Shown: positions 25,755 through 34,054, counted from the first letter of the stretch. The stretch: DNA of 35,069 nt from Phycisphaerales bacterium UBA3158 (GCA_002364555.1 DEYM01000054.1:1-35069); one strand, 5' to 3'. Notes: generated by a model not told the origin, from the letters alone. Made by a program: numbers and translations.

Positions 25755-27026
25755 ATGGCTCTGTTGGGTACCATGGGGGGCATGACGTACCGCTCGATGA
25801 ATCATATTTTTTCGTCAGTGCTTCTACTGAGTCTTCTACTGCCCGCTTCAAACGCATGGGCGCAGAAGGACTTCAAGCTGGATGAGTCGGATAATTGGGA
25901 GCTCGTGAAGCAACCAGACCCCAGTTCGCCAGCTGGCGCCCTGGCTCGCGCTCGGGAACTCCTGGCCAGTGGCCAGCCCGACAGGGCCTATAACATGGCG
26001 TATCGCTGGCTGGAAAGGCATGGCGATTCATCCCTTGCCGCCGACGCCTATCTGCTTCGGGCCGACTCCATGGTCGCGATGGGCGACTACTACGAGTCGC
26101 TGTACGACTACGAGTTCGTGATTCGTCGCTACCCCGCTTCGCCGACCTTCACACTGGCCCTGACAAGAGAACTGGAGATCGCTTCGCTGTTCGCCAATGG
26201 AACTCGAAGAAAGATCTTCGGATTGCGCATCGGCGATGCAAGCGATGAAGCCGAGGAACTCTTCATCCGGATCCAGGAACGGGCTCCCGGCAGTCAGATT
26301 GCGGAACAAGCCGGCATCGAACTCGCCGACATGTACTTTCGTCAACGTCGCATGGAACTGGCGGCCGACATGTACGCCATCTTCCTCGAGAAGTACCCAA
26401 AGTCGCCGTTCATAGACAAGGCGCGTAGAAGACTCATCTACGCCAACATCGCGACCTTCAAGGGACCGCAGTTCGATATCGTCGGGTTGCGTGAGGCCAA
26501 GCGTGAACTGCAACAGCTCATCGCGATGAGGCCTGCAGAGGCCGAGAGAATCGGCGCCCAGGCCTTGATCAACAGAATCATCGAGTCCGAGGCCACAAAG
26601 CTGCTCACCACGGCGGAATGGTACAACCGGGTCGGTGATCCGATTGCCGCCGAATTCTTCATTCGCAACATGGTCGAACGCTATCCACGCACCGCCGCGA
26701 CCGTCAGAGCGCTCGAGATCATTCCCGGAATCCTCACCCAGCTGCCCGAGACGATCCTCGCCTCGGCCCCCAACTACGCGATGCTGCGTGAAGGCCTGGT
26801 CGATTTCGATCGAGCCATCCTGCTCGATCCACCCAAGGTGACGATAGAGGGTGAGCGGCCGATGGCCAGTCGGCAGGAACCACCAATCATCCGTGAAGGC
26901 AACGACATGCCTCCGGAAGGCACGGAAGCAGCCGAGGCACTGAAGGAACAGATGCGTCGAGCGGAATCACCAGTCAACATACCGCTGGGTCAACCGATGC
27001 CGATCCCGCCCGGAGATGATCCGTGA
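25755..27026 (+). CDS. BamD/YfiO-like TPR protein for outer-membrane assembly
   Basis: A 423-residue exported protein. After a signal peptide (ending near LPASNAWA-QKD) lie several TPR-like helical repeats, from SPAGALARARELLASGQPDRA through ELADMYFRQRRMELAADMYA and AEWYNRVGDPIAAEFFIRN. The C-terminus is Pro-rich. The pattern is that of the BamD family, the lipoprotein that assists folding of beta-barrels, although no lipobox Cys is seen, so attachment may differ. I use ATG 25755 (AAGGT before it); internal starts at 25782 and 25797 also keep the signal peptide. The stop overlaps the lptE-like start (TGATG), and ftsH follows 100 bases after that. Confidence 0.75.
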   Translation: MALLGTMGGMTYRSMNHIFSSVLLLSLLLPASNAWAQKDFKLDESDNWELVKQPDPSSPAGALARARELLASGQPDRAYNMAYRWLERHGDSSLAADAYLLRADSMVAMGDYYESLYDYEFVIRRYPASPTFTLALTRELEIASLFANGTRRKIFGLRIGDASDEAEELFIRIQERAPGSQIAEQAGIELADMYFRQRRMELAADMYAIFLEKYPKSPFIDKARRRLIYANIATFKGPQFDIVGLREAKRELQQLIAMRPAEAERIGAQALINRIIESEATKLLTTAEWYNRVGDPIAAEFFIRNMVERYPRTAATVRALEIIPGILTQLPETILASAPNYAMLREGLVDFDRAILLDPPKVTIEGERPMASRQEPPIIREGNDMPPEGTEAAEALKEQMRRAESPVNIPLGQPMPIPPGDDP

Positions 27027-27547
27027 TGAAGAGCCCGTTGTTCATTTGGATACTTCTCGGTTGCGCGGTCTCGCTGGCCGGCTGTAATGCCGATCCGACC
27101 AAGGGATGGTCCAACACATCCATCTTCACTTCACAGGTCAAGACGGTGGCGGTACCCATCGCGCAGAACACGACCCAGTATCGCCAGATGGGATTTCTCC
27201 TCACAGATGCCGTGATCAAGGAAATCGAATCGCGGACTCCCTGGAAGGTCACCTACACGAGCCGGGCCGATACGGTTCTGAACATGACCATCAACGACGT
27301 CCAGCTGCAGACCATCTCACTCTCGGATCTGACAGGACTCAACGAGGAAGTCGTGGTTTCCCTCAATATAGATTTCAACTGGGATGATCTGGAAAGCAAC
27401 CAGACGATCTTCGCCAGACAGGGATTCTCGGCCGGAGGCCTCTTTGTGGCCTCAAACCCCTCCGGGGAGACCATTCAGGTCGGGGAATTCCAAGTGATAC
27501 AGCAGATGGCCACCGATATTGTCGATGAGATGGCCGCGTCCTGGTAG
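27026..27547 (+). CDS. lptE: LptE-like LPS-assembly lipoprotein
   Basis: A 173-residue lipoprotein. The N-terminal signal has a lipobox, L-A-G-C. The body has the LptE-like strand pattern TVAVPIAQNTTQYRQ, followed by LLTDAVIKEIESRTPWKVT, then beta strands ending in a helix. LptE plugs the LptD barrel that delivers lipopolysaccharide to the outer surface. ATG 27026 shares a base with the stop of the BamD-like gene (GTGATG); a GTG at 27023 is in frame but unlikely. The pair suggests a Gram-negative-type outer membrane and coordinated expression. Confidence 0.82.
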   Translation: MKSPLFIWILLGCAVSLAGCNADPTKGWSNTSIFTSQVKTVAVPIAQNTTQYRQMGFLLTDAVIKEIESRTPWKVTYTSRADTVLNMTINDVQLQTISLSDLTGLNEEVVVSLNIDFNWDDLESNQTIFARQGFSAGGLFVASNPSGETIQVGEFQVIQQMATDIVDEMAASW

Positions 27548-27554
27548 ATAACGA

Positions 27555-27570
27555 CCCGAGAAGCCTCGGG
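27555..27570 (+). repeat. Small hairpin between lptE-like gene and ftsH
   Basis: CCCGAG (27555-27560) and CTCGGG (27565-27570) form a 6-bp stem with the loop AAGC, just after the lptE-like stop. There is no U-run downstream, so it may be an attenuator or processing site, or nothing. Confidence 0.3.
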
Positions 27571-27647
27571 CGACGTATCATGACCAAACCGCATTAACCG
27601 ATCATCTGGGGCTATTTCGGCCAGCAGACATCGGCGCAGAGGCCAGC

Positions 27648-29699
27648 ATGTCAAGCAATCAAACACCAAAGAACGATCCGGGTCAGAAATCTCCAGGCAA
27701 GAGCCCTCAAACACCTCCACCCAATCGAATGGGTCGGGGGCTGCTCAGTTGGGTGATCGTGATCGGAATTCTGATCGTCTTCTTCGCCCTGATGAACGCC
27801 AGCCCGACCGGTGATCAGGTGGACAGCTGGGGCAAGTTCAAGAATCTCGTCGATCCAGAGACGGGTGTCGTGTGGGAGACGAGTCCCGGCAGCCCAAAGC
27901 CCGTCGAGATCCAGAACGATCGAATCGTCGCATACATCGCGCCCGGCAAGGGACCCAATCAAACGGACAAGCCCCGTCCGGCCTTCGTCTCCATCGATGC
28001 GAGCAACCGGGACTACTTCCGCGATCAGCTCTCCGGACTCGGTGTCGACCATGTCAACAACACCGGCACCAGCATCTGGAGTCAACTCCTTCTGGCAGTC
28101 GGTCCGTTCCTCATCATCGTCATCATCATCTGGTTCCTGATCGCCCGTTCGATGCGTGGTGCCGGAGGTGGGCCCGGTGGAATGCTCGGCAGCTTTGGAA
28201 AATCACGCCACCGCATCTCCAACAAGGATGCCAGCAAGGTTCGCTTCAACGATGTCCAGGGAATCACGGAAGCCAAGGACGAAGTGCAGGAAATCGTCCA
28301 GTTCCTGAAGAACCCACGGAAATTCCAGAGACTCGGAGGACGCATTCCTCGAGGAGTCCTTCTGGTCGGCCCTCCCGGTTGCGGCAAGACGCTGCTGGCC
28401 AAGGCCATCGCCGGAGAGGCGGACGCCCCCTTCTTCTCGATCTCGGGTTCCGACTTCGTGGAGATGTTCGTCGGCGTCGGCGCCAGCCGGGTCCGCGACC
28501 TCTTCAAGCAGGCCAAGGAGAATTCACCCTGCATCATCTTCCTCGATGAGATCGACGCCGTCGGTCGGCGACGAGGCGGAGGCATGTCCTCCGGCGGCAA
28601 TGATGAACGCGAACAGACACTCAACGCCATCCTCGTCGAGATGGATGGATTCGAGGCGACCGACCAGGTCATCGTCATCGCCGCGACAAACCGAAGCGAT
28701 GTCCTCGATCCCGCTCTGACCAGACCAGGTCGCTTCGACCGGCAGGTCCAGGTCACGCTTCCCGATCTCGAGGGCAGATATCGAATACTCGACGTGCACT
28801 CCAAGAAGATCAAGCTGGCTGAGGGTGTCGAGCTCAACAAGATCGCTCGTGGAACGCCCGGCTATTCAGGCGCCGATCTGGCCGCCCTGATCAATGAAGC
28901 CGCCATTCTCGCGACGCTCGACAGCAAGGACTGTGTCGAGCAGCATGATCTCGAGGAAGCTCGCGACAAGATCCGGTTCGGTCGTGAACGCAAGGGCCGC
29001 CACATGGATGAGGAGGATCGCATCCTCGTCGCCTATCACGAGGCAGGCCACGCCGCGCTTCAGGCGATGCTCGAGGACGCCGACCCGTTGCACAAGGTGA
29101 CCATCATCGGCCGCGGCCCCTACGGAGGCGCCTCGTTCAGTCTTCCCGAGAAGGATCGTCATGGGTACGGCAGGCGTTGGCTCGATGCCGAACTCCGGAT
29201 CATGTGCGGCGGTCGCATCGCGGAACAGAGAAAGACCGGCGACATGTCGTCCGGAGCCGCCATGGACATCCAGATGGCGACCAATCTCGCTCGATCCATG
29301 GTTCTCGAATGGGGCATGTCCGATCGGCTCGGCTTCGTGAACTACAACCGGGACGATCAGCGAGATGGACTGGTTCTGGACAAGGACCACTCTCCCGAAA
29401 CCGCCAGGATCATCGACGAGGAGATCAAGCGGCTCATCGACACGGCCTATGACGATGCCACGAAGATGATTTCCGAGAACTGGGACAAGGTTGAGGCCAT
29501 CGCCCAGGCATTGCTGAAGTACGAGACGATCCAGAGTCAGGAGGTACTCGATCTCATCGACGGCAAGCGTATCGATCGCCCCACGGTCAGCGACCTGCTT
29601 GATGAGGAATCAGCCAGCATCGATCCGCCAAGCCCATCGAACACCGATGGTGAACTCGGTGATGATCCCGCCGGTGGACTCGTGCCGTCTCCCGCCTGA
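27648..29699 (+). CDS. ftsH: ATP-dependent zinc metalloprotease FtsH
   Basis: A 683-residue membrane AAA+ protease. It has two transmembrane helices (~residues 33-50 and 145-165) flanking a periplasmic domain. The AAA domain has Walker A GPPGCGKT (241-248), Walker B CIIFLDEIDAVG and the second region of homology (RPGRFDRQV). The M41 zinc protease motif is HEAGH at 464-468, with a later Asp ligand in SSGAAMDI. It degrades misfolded membrane proteins and, in many bacteria, LpxC, linking it to LPS control. The N-terminal ~30 residues are Pro/Gln/Lys-rich. It follows the BamD-like and LptE-like genes, separated by 100 bases. Confidence 0.97.
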   Translation: MSSNQTPKNDPGQKSPGKSPQTPPPNRMGRGLLSWVIVIGILIVFFALMNASPTGDQVDSWGKFKNLVDPETGVVWETSPGSPKPVEIQNDRIVAYIAPGKGPNQTDKPRPAFVSIDASNRDYFRDQLSGLGVDHVNNTGTSIWSQLLLAVGPFLIIVIIIWFLIARSMRGAGGGPGGMLGSFGKSRHRISNKDASKVRFNDVQGITEAKDEVQEIVQFLKNPRKFQRLGGRIPRGVLLVGPPGCGKTLLAKAIAGEADAPFFSISGSDFVEMFVGVGASRVRDLFKQAKENSPCIIFLDEIDAVGRRRGGGMSSGGNDEREQTLNAILVEMDGFEATDQVIVIAATNRSDVLDPALTRPGRFDRQVQVTLPDLEGRYRILDVHSKKIKLAEGVELNKIARGTPGYSGADLAALINEAAILATLDSKDCVEQHDLEEARDKIRFGRERKGRHMDEEDRILVAYHEAGHAALQAMLEDADPLHKVTIIGRGPYGGASFSLPEKDRHGYGRRWLDAELRIMCGGRIAEQRKTGDMSSGAAMDIQMATNLARSMVLEWGMSDRLGFVNYNRDDQRDGLVLDKDHSPETARIIDEEIKRLIDTAYDDATKMISENWDKVEAIAQALLKYETIQSQEVLDLIDGKRIDRPTVSDLLDEESASIDPPSPSNTDGELGDDPAGGLVPSPA

Positions 29700-29728
29700 C
29701 CGACACTCGTTCAATTCAACGTACAACG

Positions 29729-29760
29729 ACAGCGGCCTCGTCAAGTGACGAGGCCGCTGT
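29729..29760. terminator. Perfect hairpin between convergent ftsH and cupredoxin gene
   Basis: ACAGCGGCCTCGTC (29729-29742) pairs fully with GACGAGGCCGCTGT (29747-29760), a 14-bp GC-rich stem with loop AAGT. It lies between two convergent genes, 30 bases after the ftsH stop. No clear U-run follows on either strand, so it may terminate in both directions less cleanly than the fliA terminator. Confidence 0.8.
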
Positions 29761-29795
29761 ACGTGTGGTGTAGTTCTTTCCCGAGTCCGGTTCGA

Positions 29796-30614
29796 TCAGC
29801 AGTCTTCGCCGAACACACCCAGGAGATCGAGGAGGTCGTTCACATCGACCTGATTGTCTTCATTGATGTCGGCATCGCAGCCGGCGCTGCAGTCCTGACC
29901 GAATTCACCAAGCAGCTGGAGAAGATCGTCGACCGTGATGCTTTCGTCTCCGTTGATGTCGCCGAAGCAATCGAGCACATCGCCGCCGATTTCAAGCGAG
30001 CCGACCATGCCGAAGCCGCAGTGAGGCTGGCAGAAGTAGTTCTGGGTCGTGCCTGCCATATCCTCCGGCACACGCCAGAGAATCGCGCCGTTCGTCGCCG
30101 AAAGCGAATCGTTGAGGGTGCCGTCCGACACGCAGTCCTCGCCGAAGGTGACCGTATGGGTTCCCCCGCCATGTTCCCAGATGACCGTGTCACCGGGATT
30201 GACTGAGAGCACCGCAGGTTCGTAGGCGAAGCCGTTGGTCGAAATGATGTGAGTGACACCGTTGCCACCCAGGATGAGTGCTCCGTACTGGTTGCCGCTG
30301 GTGCAGTGGCCGCCGATGCTGCAGTAGTACTCGATGGTCTCTGTCGCATCTGATGGAACCGTCCAACTGAAGGTCAGGTTCGAGGAGTTGAGTGTCGGAG
30401 AGGTGATCTCGCCGTCCGGACTTCCACACTCATCACCACTGATGACGTTGTGGCTGCCACCGACACGAGTCCAGTTGATGGTGTCTCCGGGCATGACTTC
30501 GAGCCATTGGGGGTCGTAGTAGGTACTGCCCACTTCGACCTCGTAGGTCTCGGACAGACCGGCCGAGCTCATCGCCAGCGAAGTCAGGACTGCGGTAATC
30601 AGCGTCTTGTTCAT
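29796..30614 (-). CDS. Secreted tandem cupredoxin (plastocyanin-like) protein with dockerin-like C-terminus
   Basis: A 272-residue secreted protein from ATG 30614, which opens a signal peptide (NKTLITAVLTSLAMSS). Two plastocyanin-like domains follow. The second has all type-1 copper ligands: His in GGGTHTV, then Cys-x-x-His-x4-Met in FCQPHCGFGM. The first has SHNV and YYCSIGGHC, but Gln in place of the Met and C-x4-H instead of C-x2-H, so its copper site is altered, stellacyanin-like at best. The C-terminus is two dockerin-like units (DINGDESITVDDLLQLLG and DINEDNQVDVNDLLDLLG). It may be an extracellular electron carrier or surface anchor. AGAGGA lies 10 bases upstream of the start. Confidence 0.8.
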   Translation of the reverse strand: MNKTLITAVLTSLAMSSAGLSETYEVEVGSTYYDPQWLEVMPGDTINWTRVGGSHNVISGDECGSPDGEITSPTLNSSNLTFSWTVPSDATETIEYYCSIGGHCTSGNQYGALILGGNGVTHIISTNGFAYEPAVLSVNPGDTVIWEHGGGTHTVTFGEDCVSDGTLNDSLSATNGAILWRVPEDMAGTTQNYFCQPHCGFGMVGSLEIGGDVLDCFGDINGDESITVDDLLQLLGEFGQDCSAGCDADINEDNQVDVNDLLDLLGVFGEDC

Positions 30615-30772
30615 GATTCCAAATTCCTCTCTAAGTCCATGCACTTGAAAAGCCCGTGACCATCCGGAACCTGAGGTCCTCCGTCGAAGGCGTTCATCAC
30701 TGTAGCCTGACTATTGAATGGAATGAACCTCTAAATCCCCATTCGGGACACCTCGATGAGGCTCCCCTGGCC

Positions 30773-32158
30773 TCAATCGCCCAGAAGCTTCTTTCGACGC
30801 AGGATGTGGTGATAGTGCTGGGCAAAGCGGTGAGCCTCGTCGCGAATGGCCTGACACAGCTTCAAACCGGGATTTACCCGGCCCAGACGAATGGGCTCTG
30901 GTCGATCCTGCACCCAGATCAGCTCCTCCTTCTTGGCCAGGGAAATGACCAGCGGTGGCTGTTCGGACATGTCTGAAAAAGCTTCCATGGCAGCATTGAG
31001 CTGCCCCAGACCACCATCTATGAGGATGACATCCGGATACAGCTCCTGCCCCTGACCAGCTTCTCGATATCGACGTCTGACGACTTCCTGAATGGCTGCG
31101 TAGTCATCGTTCCTGACCGACTTGATCCTGTATCGGCGGTATCCCTCCTTGAAGGGACGTCCGTCGATGAAGCAGACCTTGGAACCGACCGTTTCATCAC
31201 CACCCAGATGGGCGATGTCGATGGCTTCCATGCAGCGGATGGGATGCTCCTCGCCGAGTGTGCGTTGAAGCGACTTCAAGCCGGCACTGGGATCGGTGGC
31301 GAACACAGTCACTTCAGGCTGCCACTCGTCGGCCCCACCTTCTCCGCGCTCATCGAGACGTTCGATCGCCTTGACCTGATCGCGAAGACTGGCTGCTCGC
31401 TCGTAGTCCATGGACTTCGAAGCCGAATCCATCGCTTCCCGAAGCTCCTTCAGCACCTGCTTTCGCTGGGAACCGAGAAAACGCAGAAGTCGACTGATGT
31501 CTTCTCCGTAGTTCTTCGAATCGATGCGATCGGCACACGGCGCAGAACAGAGTTCGATGGCATGCAGCAGACAGGGTCGGAAGAAGCGATTCTCCTCCGC
31601 ACCTTCGACGATATCCAGATGACAGGTCCTGAAACGAAAGATCCGCTGCATGACCTGAACGGCTTCTCGCAACGCGCCCGAGGATGAAAACGGCCCGAAG
31701 ACTCTGGCTCGCTTGAAGGCGGGATCCTGGGGATTGCGGGTGATGTACAGACCGGGGAACGCCTCACGTGTGGTGATGGCCAGATACGGATAGGACTTGC
31801 CGTCCTTGAGCATGACATTGAAACGTGGCTGGATGTCCTTGATCAGACGCGCCTCGACGAGCAATGCCTCCCATTCGCTTTCGGCTTCGATGAACTCGAT
31901 GTCCCGAATCAGTTCGATCATCGGCTGCTTGCGTGAACCCAGATTCGCCGAGGCCGTGAAATAGGATCCCACCCGACTTCTGAGCGAGGAGGCCTTCCCG
32001 ACATAGAGAACCTCACCGCTGCCATCCTTGAACAGATAGACACCTGCCCCATCCGGAAGCTGCTTGGACTTGCGAGAAAGTGCTTCACGTCCGGCTAATG
32101 GCTGAGATTGGCTCTCATCGCTGCTTGAATGACCATTGGAATCCACCATTGCAGTCAT
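30773..32158 (-). CDS. uvrC: Excinuclease UvrC, short form lacking the C-terminal HhH domain
   Basis: A 461-residue nucleotide-excision repair nuclease subunit from ATG 32158 (ATG 32149 is equally possible; an in-frame extension to 32437 is unlike the family). The GIY-YIG domain has GVY (39-41) and YVG (52-54). A Cys-rich region, the UVR motif (SMDYERAASLRDQVKAIE) and the RNase H-like nuclease follow. The latter keeps the key residues: D in AIDIAHLGG, D in PDVILIDGGLGQL and H in RDEAHRFA. Typical UvrC is ~600 residues and ends in a helix-hairpin-helix pair; here the protein stops right after RRKKLLGD. The bases past the stop carry no HhH in any frame, so this is natural shortness, not a frameshift. 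Confidence 0.93.
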   Translation of the reverse strand: MTAMVDSNGHSSSDESQSQPLAGREALSRKSKQLPDGAGVYLFKDGSGEVLYVGKASSLRSRVGSYFTASANLGSRKQPMIELIRDIEFIEAESEWEALLVEARLIKDIQPRFNVMLKDGKSYPYLAITTREAFPGLYITRNPQDPAFKRARVFGPFSSSGALREAVQVMQRIFRFRTCHLDIVEGAEENRFFRPCLLHAIELCSAPCADRIDSKNYGEDISRLLRFLGSQRKQVLKELREAMDSASKSMDYERAASLRDQVKAIERLDERGEGGADEWQPEVTVFATDPSAGLKSLQRTLGEEHPIRCMEAIDIAHLGGDETVGSKVCFIDGRPFKEGYRRYRIKSVRNDDYAAIQEVVRRRYREAGQGQELYPDVILIDGGLGQLNAAMEAFSDMSEQPPLVISLAKKEELIWVQDRPEPIRLGRVNPGLKLCQAIRDEAHRFAQHYHHILRRKKLLGD

Positions 32159-32210
32159 CGTATAGGGGCACCATCCCCCAAGGCATGCCAGAAGTGCGTA
32201 TAAGGGCTTC

Positions 32211-32222
32211 TTATGGCCATAA
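32211..32222. promoter_or_regulatory. Perfect 12-bp palindrome, possible operator
   Basis: TTATGGCCATAA at 32211-32222 is a perfect palindrome, 5 bases upstream of the -35 element of the Cys-rich lipoprotein promoter and 53 bases from the uvrC start on the other strand. It could bind a dimeric regulator controlling either gene, but a short palindrome may also occur by chance. Confidence 0.35.
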
Positions 32223-32227
32223 TCGGG

Positions 32228-32255
32228 TTGGCAGCCGGAACTTGAAGGGTATACT
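32228..32255 (+). promoter_or_regulatory. Sigma-70 promoter of the Cys-rich lipoprotein
   Basis: TTGGCA (32228-32233) and TATACT (32250-32255) with a 16-base spacer match consensus at 5 of 6 in each element. The predicted start is near 32262, giving a leader of about 67 bases. The leader contains a 7-bp hairpin: TCTCGTC (32278-32284) with GACGAGA (32292-32298), loop TTGAGAT. It ends well ahead of the ribosome site at AGAGGA. Confidence 0.65.
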
Positions 32256-32328
32256 GGTTGGTTCGTTAGCAATCCCTTCTCGTCTTGAGATGACGAGATC
32301 AGTTCTTTTCTTTCAAGAGGAAATATCC

Positions 32329-32598
32329 ATGAAGACCATGATCGCAACATTCGGAATCTGCCTTGCAATGGCTGTCGCTGGCTGTGCCCAGAAGGCCGAC
32401 ACCAACACCACGCTCGCAGCATTCGACGATGCACCATCCACTAGCTGCTGTGCAAGCAAGACAGCTGCTACCGGCTGCCCAATGACCGCCAAGATGACCA
32501 CTGCCTCCACTTCGACCTGCTCGAAGACGGCTGCTTCATCCGGCTGCTGCGCAAGCAAGAAGATGATGACCACCAAGAGCGACACTGTCAGCAACTGA
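32329..32598 (+). CDS. Very small Cys-rich lipoprotein with repeated CCASK motif
   Basis: An 89-residue protein of no family I know. ATG 32329 follows AGAGGA at 8 bases' spacing. Residues 1-18 are a signal peptide with lipobox A-V-A-G-C19, so it should be lipid-anchored. The mature part has six further Cys: C40-C41, C50, C64 and C73-C74. The two C-C pairs lie in identical CCASK motifs (40-44 and 73-77), with C50 in GCPM and C64 in TCSK between them. The rest is Thr/Ala/Ser/Lys-rich and probably disordered. This composition suggests metal binding or disulfide chemistry at the membrane surface; neither is proven. It has its own promoter and terminator, so it is a stand-alone transcript. Confidence 0.8.
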   Translation: MKTMIATFGICLAMAVAGCAQKADTNTTLAAFDDAPSTSCCASKTAATGCPMTAKMTTASTSTCSKTAASSGCCASKKMMTTKSDTVSN

Positions 32599-32629
32599 TA
32601 GCTCGCCTTGGTCCAAGATCACGTATGCT

Positions 32630-32662
32630 CATCACCCTCGTGGATTTTCCACGAGGGTGATG
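32630..32662 (+). terminator. Terminator hairpin after the Cys-rich lipoprotein
   Basis: CATCACCCTCGTGGA (32630-32644) pairs fully with TCCACGAGGGTGATG (32648-32662), a 15-bp stem with loop TTT, 32 bases after the stop. The following bases (TACTTC) are only slightly U-rich. It lies 31 bases upstream of the pyrC start. Confidence 0.78.
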
Positions 32663-32693
32663 TACTTCATGGCTTCTGGCAGGAGAGACACCC

Positions 32694-34031
32694 TTGAGTT
32701 CAATGCTGATCCATGGCGGAACGATCATCGATCCCGCCGCTGGTATTCACGCCAGTGGTGACGTGCTCATCAGGGATGGTCGGATCGAAGCGATCGAACT
32801 CGAGAGATCGCTCGAGAGGACAGCCGATCGGATCATCGACGCCCAGGGCTGTCTGGTGACGCCTGGCCTCATTGATCCGCATGTCCATCTTCGGGAACCC
32901 TCCCAAGGTCAGCAACATCGTGAAACGATCGCGATCGGCGCGGCCGCCGCGCTCGCCGGTGGATTCACGACCGTGTGCAGCATGCCCAACACACTGCCGC
33001 CACCGGACTCCGTGCAACGTGTCAAGGATCTTGTCGCAAGGGGCCTTTCAGCCGATCAAGCGAGAGTCTTCCCGGTCGCTTGCGGAACCATGGATCGAGC
33101 CGGTGAATCCCCCACCGATGTCGCCAGTCTGATCTCAGCGGGCGCCTGCGGGATCTCCGATGACGGCGATGGCATCGCCGATGATTCGGTGATGGACGTC
33201 ATACTGGAACGAGTAGCCGCCGCCGACACGTGCTTCATGCAGCACTGCCAGGATCCGGAGATGACACCCGGTGCGGCCATGAATGAAGGCGATCTGTCCA
33301 TCAGACTCGGACTTGGCGGATGGCCCCGAGAAGCCGAGACCAGCATGATCCGACGTGATGTGGAACTCAACAGAAAGCATGGCGCGAGATATCACGCCCA
33401 GCATCTGAGTTGCGCAGAGAGTGTGGACGCGATCGCGAAAGCCCGACAAGACGGACAACCCGTCACGGCGGAGGCCAGTCCCCATCACCTGCTGCTGACG
33501 GAAGATGCCTGTGCCGGCTACGACTCCGTGTTCAAGGTGAACCCGCCCCTTCGAACGAAGGCGGATATCGAAGCCATCAAACTCGGCATCTCCAAGGGCT
33601 CGATCACCATTCTGGCGACCGATCAGGCACCACATCCACCCCAGGCCAAGATGACGGATTTCGCCGCCGCCGCCTTCGGAATGGTCTCTCTCGAATGCGC
33701 CCTTCCGCTCTACAAACGGGCATTGGTCGACGACGGTGTCATCGACTGGCCCAGACTGATCGCGATGATGACCGTTGAGCCCGCTGCTCTGGTGGGACTC
33801 GGACATCTTGGGCACCTCACGCCGGACGCCACGGCGGATCTGACAATTATCGATCCTGATCTCGAATGGACCATCTCAGCCGCTGAATTCGTCACCACGG
33901 GCCGAAATTGCCCCTTTGAAGGCTGGAATGTTACCGGACGTGCCATCTGCAGCATTGTCGCCGGCAAACCCCGATGGAGCCTTCCGGGCGATTCCAGGGT
34001 CACATTGCAGGACAGGGCATTGAACCACTAA
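32694..34031 (+). CDS. pyrC: Dihydroorotase, class I (PyrC), TTG start
   Basis: A 445-residue amidohydrolase for the third step of pyrimidine synthesis, interconverting carbamoyl-aspartate and dihydroorotate. TTG 32694 is chosen because AGGAGA lies 7 bases upstream; the ATG three codons later (32703) would be 16 bases away. The HxHxR motif is H63-H65-R67 in DPHVHLREP. The GFTTVCSMPNT segment, the metal-ligand Asp in ISDDGDG and the His-containing SPHHLLLTED follow. The catalytic Asp310 sits in ATDQAPH, where class I enzymes usually have TDHAPH (Gln311 for His). It follows a terminator and precedes rpsB; I see no pyrB next to it. Confidence 0.9.
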   Translation: MSSMLIHGGTIIDPAAGIHASGDVLIRDGRIEAIELERSLERTADRIIDAQGCLVTPGLIDPHVHLREPSQGQQHRETIAIGAAAALAGGFTTVCSMPNTLPPPDSVQRVKDLVARGLSADQARVFPVACGTMDRAGESPTDVASLISAGACGISDDGDGIADDSVMDVILERVAAADTCFMQHCQDPEMTPGAAMNEGDLSIRLGLGGWPREAETSMIRRDVELNRKHGARYHAQHLSCAESVDAIAKARQDGQPVTAEASPHHLLLTEDACAGYDSVFKVNPPLRTKADIEAIKLGISKGSITILATDQAPHPPQAKMTDFAAAAFGMVSLECALPLYKRALVDDGVIDWPRLIAMMTVEPAALVGLGHLGHLTPDATADLTIIDPDLEWTISAAEFVTTGRNCPFEGWNVTGRAICSIVAGKPRWSLPGDSRVTLQDRALNH

Positions 34032-34048
34032 CTGAGGTCCGTTACGAT
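34020..34048 (+). promoter_or_regulatory. Probable sigma-70 promoter of rpsB
   Basis: TTGAAC (34020-34025) and TACGAT (34043-34048) are separated by 17 bases, matching 4 of 6 at both elements. The -35 overlaps the end of pyrC. The predicted start is near 34055, leaving ~190 bases of leader. Confidence 0.4.
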
Positions 34049-34054
34049 GGTCCT

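Noticed and set aside
30690..30772. Frameshifted remnant of an HhH domain after uvrC
   Set aside because: Other frames past the stop give no HhH-like sequence, so the short C-terminus looks genuine.
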